From NCBI RefSeq assembly GCF_013096535.2, contig NZ_CP051265.2:1302001-1366000 (forward strand): a stretch of 64,000 nucleotides of DNA, written 5' to 3'. Shown here one piece after another: positions 63,846 through 64,000 of the stretch. The position numbers were made by a program, and so were the translations under genes. The DNA is from Wolbachia endosymbiont of Diaphorina citri. Lineage in GTDB: Bacteria; Pseudomonadota; Alphaproteobacteria; Rickettsiales; Anaplasmataceae. Below the pieces are notes generated by a model. It did not search any database. It worked only from the letters and a program-made list of their open reading frames with translations, and was not told the DNA's origin. The stretch's first letter is position 1. The number at the start of each line of letters is the position of its first letter.

Positions 63846-64000
63846 CTAATTCAATACAGTAACCGCGCCATGGCAGTGTTTGTATTTTTTCCCGGATTTA
63901 CAAGGGCACTTATCGTTTCTTGAAACTTCTGGAAGTCTGCTATTTTTAGCAGAGCGTGACCTATTGCCTATTTCTTGGTTATCTGCCAACTTAAAGTGCG
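63846..64000 (-). CDS. secA: Preprotein translocase subunit SecA, C-terminal end (partial)
   Basis: Reading the minus strand from the window edge gives [19 protein letters not shown], then [20 protein letters not shown] followed by HCHGA and a stop at 63846. RNDKCPC.SGKKYK.CHG is the SEC-C zinc motif (CxCx8CH) that closes SecA and binds SecB or the ribosome in other bacteria. The variable linker precedes it. The ATPase motor lies outside the window. YecA-type proteins also carry SEC-C, but the linker style and the terminal position fit SecA. Confidence 0.85.
   Translation of the reverse strand, partial: HFKLADNQEIGNRSRSAKNSRLPEVSRNDKCPCKSGKKYKHCHGAVTVLN

Noticed and set aside
1..64000. tRNA, rRNA, tmRNA genes
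   Set aside because: Scanning the intergenic regions by eye found no TpsiC-type GGTTCRA motifs in cloverleaf context and no rRNA-like blocks; a covariance-model search would be decisive.

Overview
The window is from an AT-rich alphaproteobacterial endosymbiont of the order Rickettsiales, almost certainly a Wolbachia and probably an arthropod strain. The evidence is gene content and texture: scattered (not operonic) cytochrome c maturation, zinc-uptake and isoprenoid genes; several ankyrin and coiled-coil proteins with C-terminal membrane segments; a lone WO-like phage prohead protease; a P44/Msp2-type surface protein; many insertion-sequence (IS) copies and relics (IS481, IS630, IS5, IS256); and dispersed palindromic repeats, some sitting in frame inside housekeeping genes. 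No rRNA, tRNA or CRISPR array is visible.

Layout. 1-4.9 kb: end of ftsK, two lineage-specific proteins, ispG and a J-domain/ankyrin protein. 4.9-6.5 kb: an IS5 relic and an intact IS481 element (copy 1). 6.5-15.6 kb: dksA-like gene, ccmB, a class II aldolase, a P-loop protein, tsaB, a dicarboxylate symporter, a fused rpiB-ubiG, dnaG and an NhaC-like antiporter. 15.8-20.1 kb: a second J-domain/ankyrin protein, then the fdx-DUF2125-ccmH cluster. 20.2-32 kb: addA, the ispE-Mth938-znuB cluster, a tiny gene, holA, gltX, typA and cca. 32-37.6 kb: an accessory island with an IS256 relic, a 706-residue coiled-coil protein, the phage protease, and three small genes ending in the same C-terminal tail. 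37.7-49.4 kb: gap-tatC, an acidic membrane protein, a proline-rich EPIYA-containing effector candidate, peroxiredoxin-trxB, an ankyrin/coiled-coil protein, and ubiB-znuC facing znuA. 49.9-57.1 kb: rpmG, rne, and a dnaK-bolA-metC-murE run. 57-64 kb: an IS-dense zone (IS481 copies 2 and 3, one nested in IS630) around mtaB and a surface protein, then an ankyrin-type gene end and the secA C-terminus.

Housekeeping genes cover DNA replication, repair and segregation (DnaG, HolA, AddA, FtsK), tRNA work (GltX, Cca, TsaB, MtaB), RNA decay (RNase E/G), protein folding and export (DnaK, TatC, SecA), the MEP isoprenoid pathway (IspG, IspE), ubiquinone (UbiG, UbiB), cytochrome c maturation (CcmB, CcmH), zinc uptake (ZnuA/B/C), thiol redox (Prx, TrxB) and lipid II precursor synthesis (MurE).

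The most interesting accessory content is a set of probable host-interaction proteins: the EPIYA/proline-rich protein at 41.6 kb, two J-domain-ankyrin-membrane fusions, a shared C-terminal membrane module, and the three-gene tail family at 35.6-37.5 kb. Genome plasticity is the second theme: palindromic elements translated inside AddA (twice) and MurE, IS-derived C-termini on MurE and on the coiled-coil protein, and an IS481 copy lacking target duplications.
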